From: an uncultured Collinsella sp.
Lineage (GTDB): Bacteria > Actinomycetota > Coriobacteriia > Coriobacteriales > Coriobacteriaceae
Reading direction: 5' to 3'
NCBI GenBank assembly: GCA_902494765.1
Contig: CABUUK010000002.1
Span: 1 to 64,000 of the forward strand
DNA length: 64,000 nt
Below the pieces are notes generated by a model. It was not told the origin of the DNA. It searched no databases and worked only from the letters and a program-made list of their open reading frames with translations. Position 1 is the first letter of the stretch. Every line of letters begins with the position of its first letter. Made by a program: the position numbers and the translations under genes. Shown piece by piece: positions 63,007 to 64,000 of this stretch.

Positions 63007-63887
63007 TTATCCGTAAGGAAGGTGCTCGCTCTCATATGTGCTGATATGCCTCGCCTCGCGAACCTTGGGATGCTTCCTGAGGTAATCCCTCAATTCGAGC
63101 CACTCTTTATGCTCATAACGCTTCGAAATCGTTTCCCCGTCGACAGTTTCCTTCACATAATGGTATGTTCGAACGCCTTCGAACTTGCCGAACCCGTTCT
63201 CGACGCTGAAGTTTCTGAACCAGCGCGAAAACCCATTCAGGTCCATGAAGTTGACTTGGGGATGCCTGTCTTTCGTTCGTTCGAATGAGTGGACGAGCGG
63301 AGTGCCTTTGACTTGTTCCAGGCCGAAGGCTTCCATTTCGCGGGCCTGCTCCTTTTTCCAGAATTCGAGATACGACGTCAGCGTCTCGCTTATCGAGATC
63401 CTCCGCACGCTTTTCTTGCTTTTGGGCGAGCGAACGCTTCGATCGGCCGCGAACTGCTGCTCAATGAGGATGCTTCTGTTCTCGACGGAGACATCGGACC
63501 ACGTCATCCCGAGGGCTTCTGCCCTTCTCATGTCGGTGTCGAGCATGAGCATCACGCATGTGATGTGCGCGTCCGGTTCTCGATTGAGTAGGATGTCGAG
63601 TAGGCGAGCGGCGTGATGGTTCCTTCGCGGTTGTCGTGGAACTTTTTTGCGTACGAGCCGACGGTGTCCCTCGATTTTTGGACGTAGGTGCCGCTGTTGA
63701 GTTCTGCCTTGTAGGCTTCGAGTGCGGCGTCGACCTCTCGGCTTTTGGTGGTATGTATGGTCTGCCACGGCGAATAGCGGTATTTGCCCGTGACCGGATC
63801 CTTGCCGAGGCTGTGACGGTAGCGCCACGTGTATTTGTCGCGGCGTTGCTTCGTTCCTTTGCCTATGACGAGAGGTCGGTCGTTCAT
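63007..63887 (-). pseudogene. Broken phage-type tyrosine integrase
   Basis: The first frame (63887-63552) holds an integrase arm-binding domain (TWRYRHSLGKDPVTGKYRYSPWQT... TVGSYAKKF). A shifted frame (up to 63828, protein-like from about 63600) continues with LLNREPDAHITCVMLMLDTDMRRAEALGMTWSDV, carrying the first catalytic Arg. About 100 residues normally found between these parts are missing. The C-terminal part lacks the HxLRHT and terminal Tyr motifs. Deletion and frameshift make it inactive. It marks the remains of an integrative element at the window's right edge. Confidence 0.7.
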
Positions 63888-64000
63888 CGTGTTCCTTGCC
63901 TGAAGTGCCTGAGAATCGCGCTCGGTTGCGCGGAATGGCGCAAAGGGCTGGGGCGGGTGGGCATTACCCTTGGTGGTGGGCCCTGCGTGGGGTCACACCC
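63888..64000. other. Right-edge sequence upstream of the broken integrase
   Basis: 113 bases with no gene, GC-rich, containing short G runs. Nothing diagnostic is seen. Confidence 0.3.

Overview
The window reads as a chromosomal segment of a high-GC Gram-positive gut actinobacterium of the class Coriobacteriia, most likely Collinsella or a close relative. This is an inference. It rests on strong GC bias with G/C-ending codons, a SARP-type AAA+ regulator of a kind common in that class, LPxTG-like pilins with a class C sortase, a one-piece tmRNA whose tag ends in ALAA, and a GatCAB operon. No rRNA, tRNA or CRISPR array was seen.

Layout. 0-9 kb holds housekeeping and amino-sugar genes: a methyltransferase, yhbY, a large SARP-like regulator, nagB, a PTS IIA protein, glmM, and rplM-rpsI. 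9-12.8 kb holds a patatin-like phospholipase, a tandem array of palindromic 62-bp units, ssrA, a hypothetical gene and a PIN toxin-antitoxin pair. 12.8-20.4 kb holds a metal P-type ATPase with a small partner protein, then two half-ABC transporters beside a divergent AraC regulator, an arrangement known from iron/siderophore transport. 20.4-25.6 kb holds a DUF4143 ATPase and gatCAB. 25.8-36.1 kb is a surface-pilus region: a class C sortase, an intervening AbiE-like pair, and an operon of three sortase-anchored pilins/adhesins. 36.6-53.4 kb holds a HAD phosphatase, an MFS transporter, moaA with a moaC-mobB fusion, a VSR-like nuclease, a heterodimeric ABC exporter, a MATE pump with its MerR regulator, ligA and an HtrA protease. 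53.6-55.7 kb pairs a GlnR-like regulator with glnA.

55.8-61.2 kb is the most interesting stretch. A LacI regulator, kdgK, eda, a GntR regulator and an integral membrane protein form an apparent 2-keto-3-deoxygluconate (KDG) regulon. The kdgK and membrane-protein genes share the same 16-bp operator just downstream of similar promoters. Their leaders share a hairpin with a conserved ACCCTACC loop. A second, larger structured RNA with compensatory changes occurs once before eda and once before the membrane-protein gene. I do not recognise either RNA.

The right end (61.2-64 kb) holds an AAA ATPase preceded by 10-bp tandem repeats, degenerate repeats, an unrecognised gene fragment and a broken tyrosine integrase, which suggests the remains of a mobile element. 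Several families of intergenic palindromes are scattered over the window.
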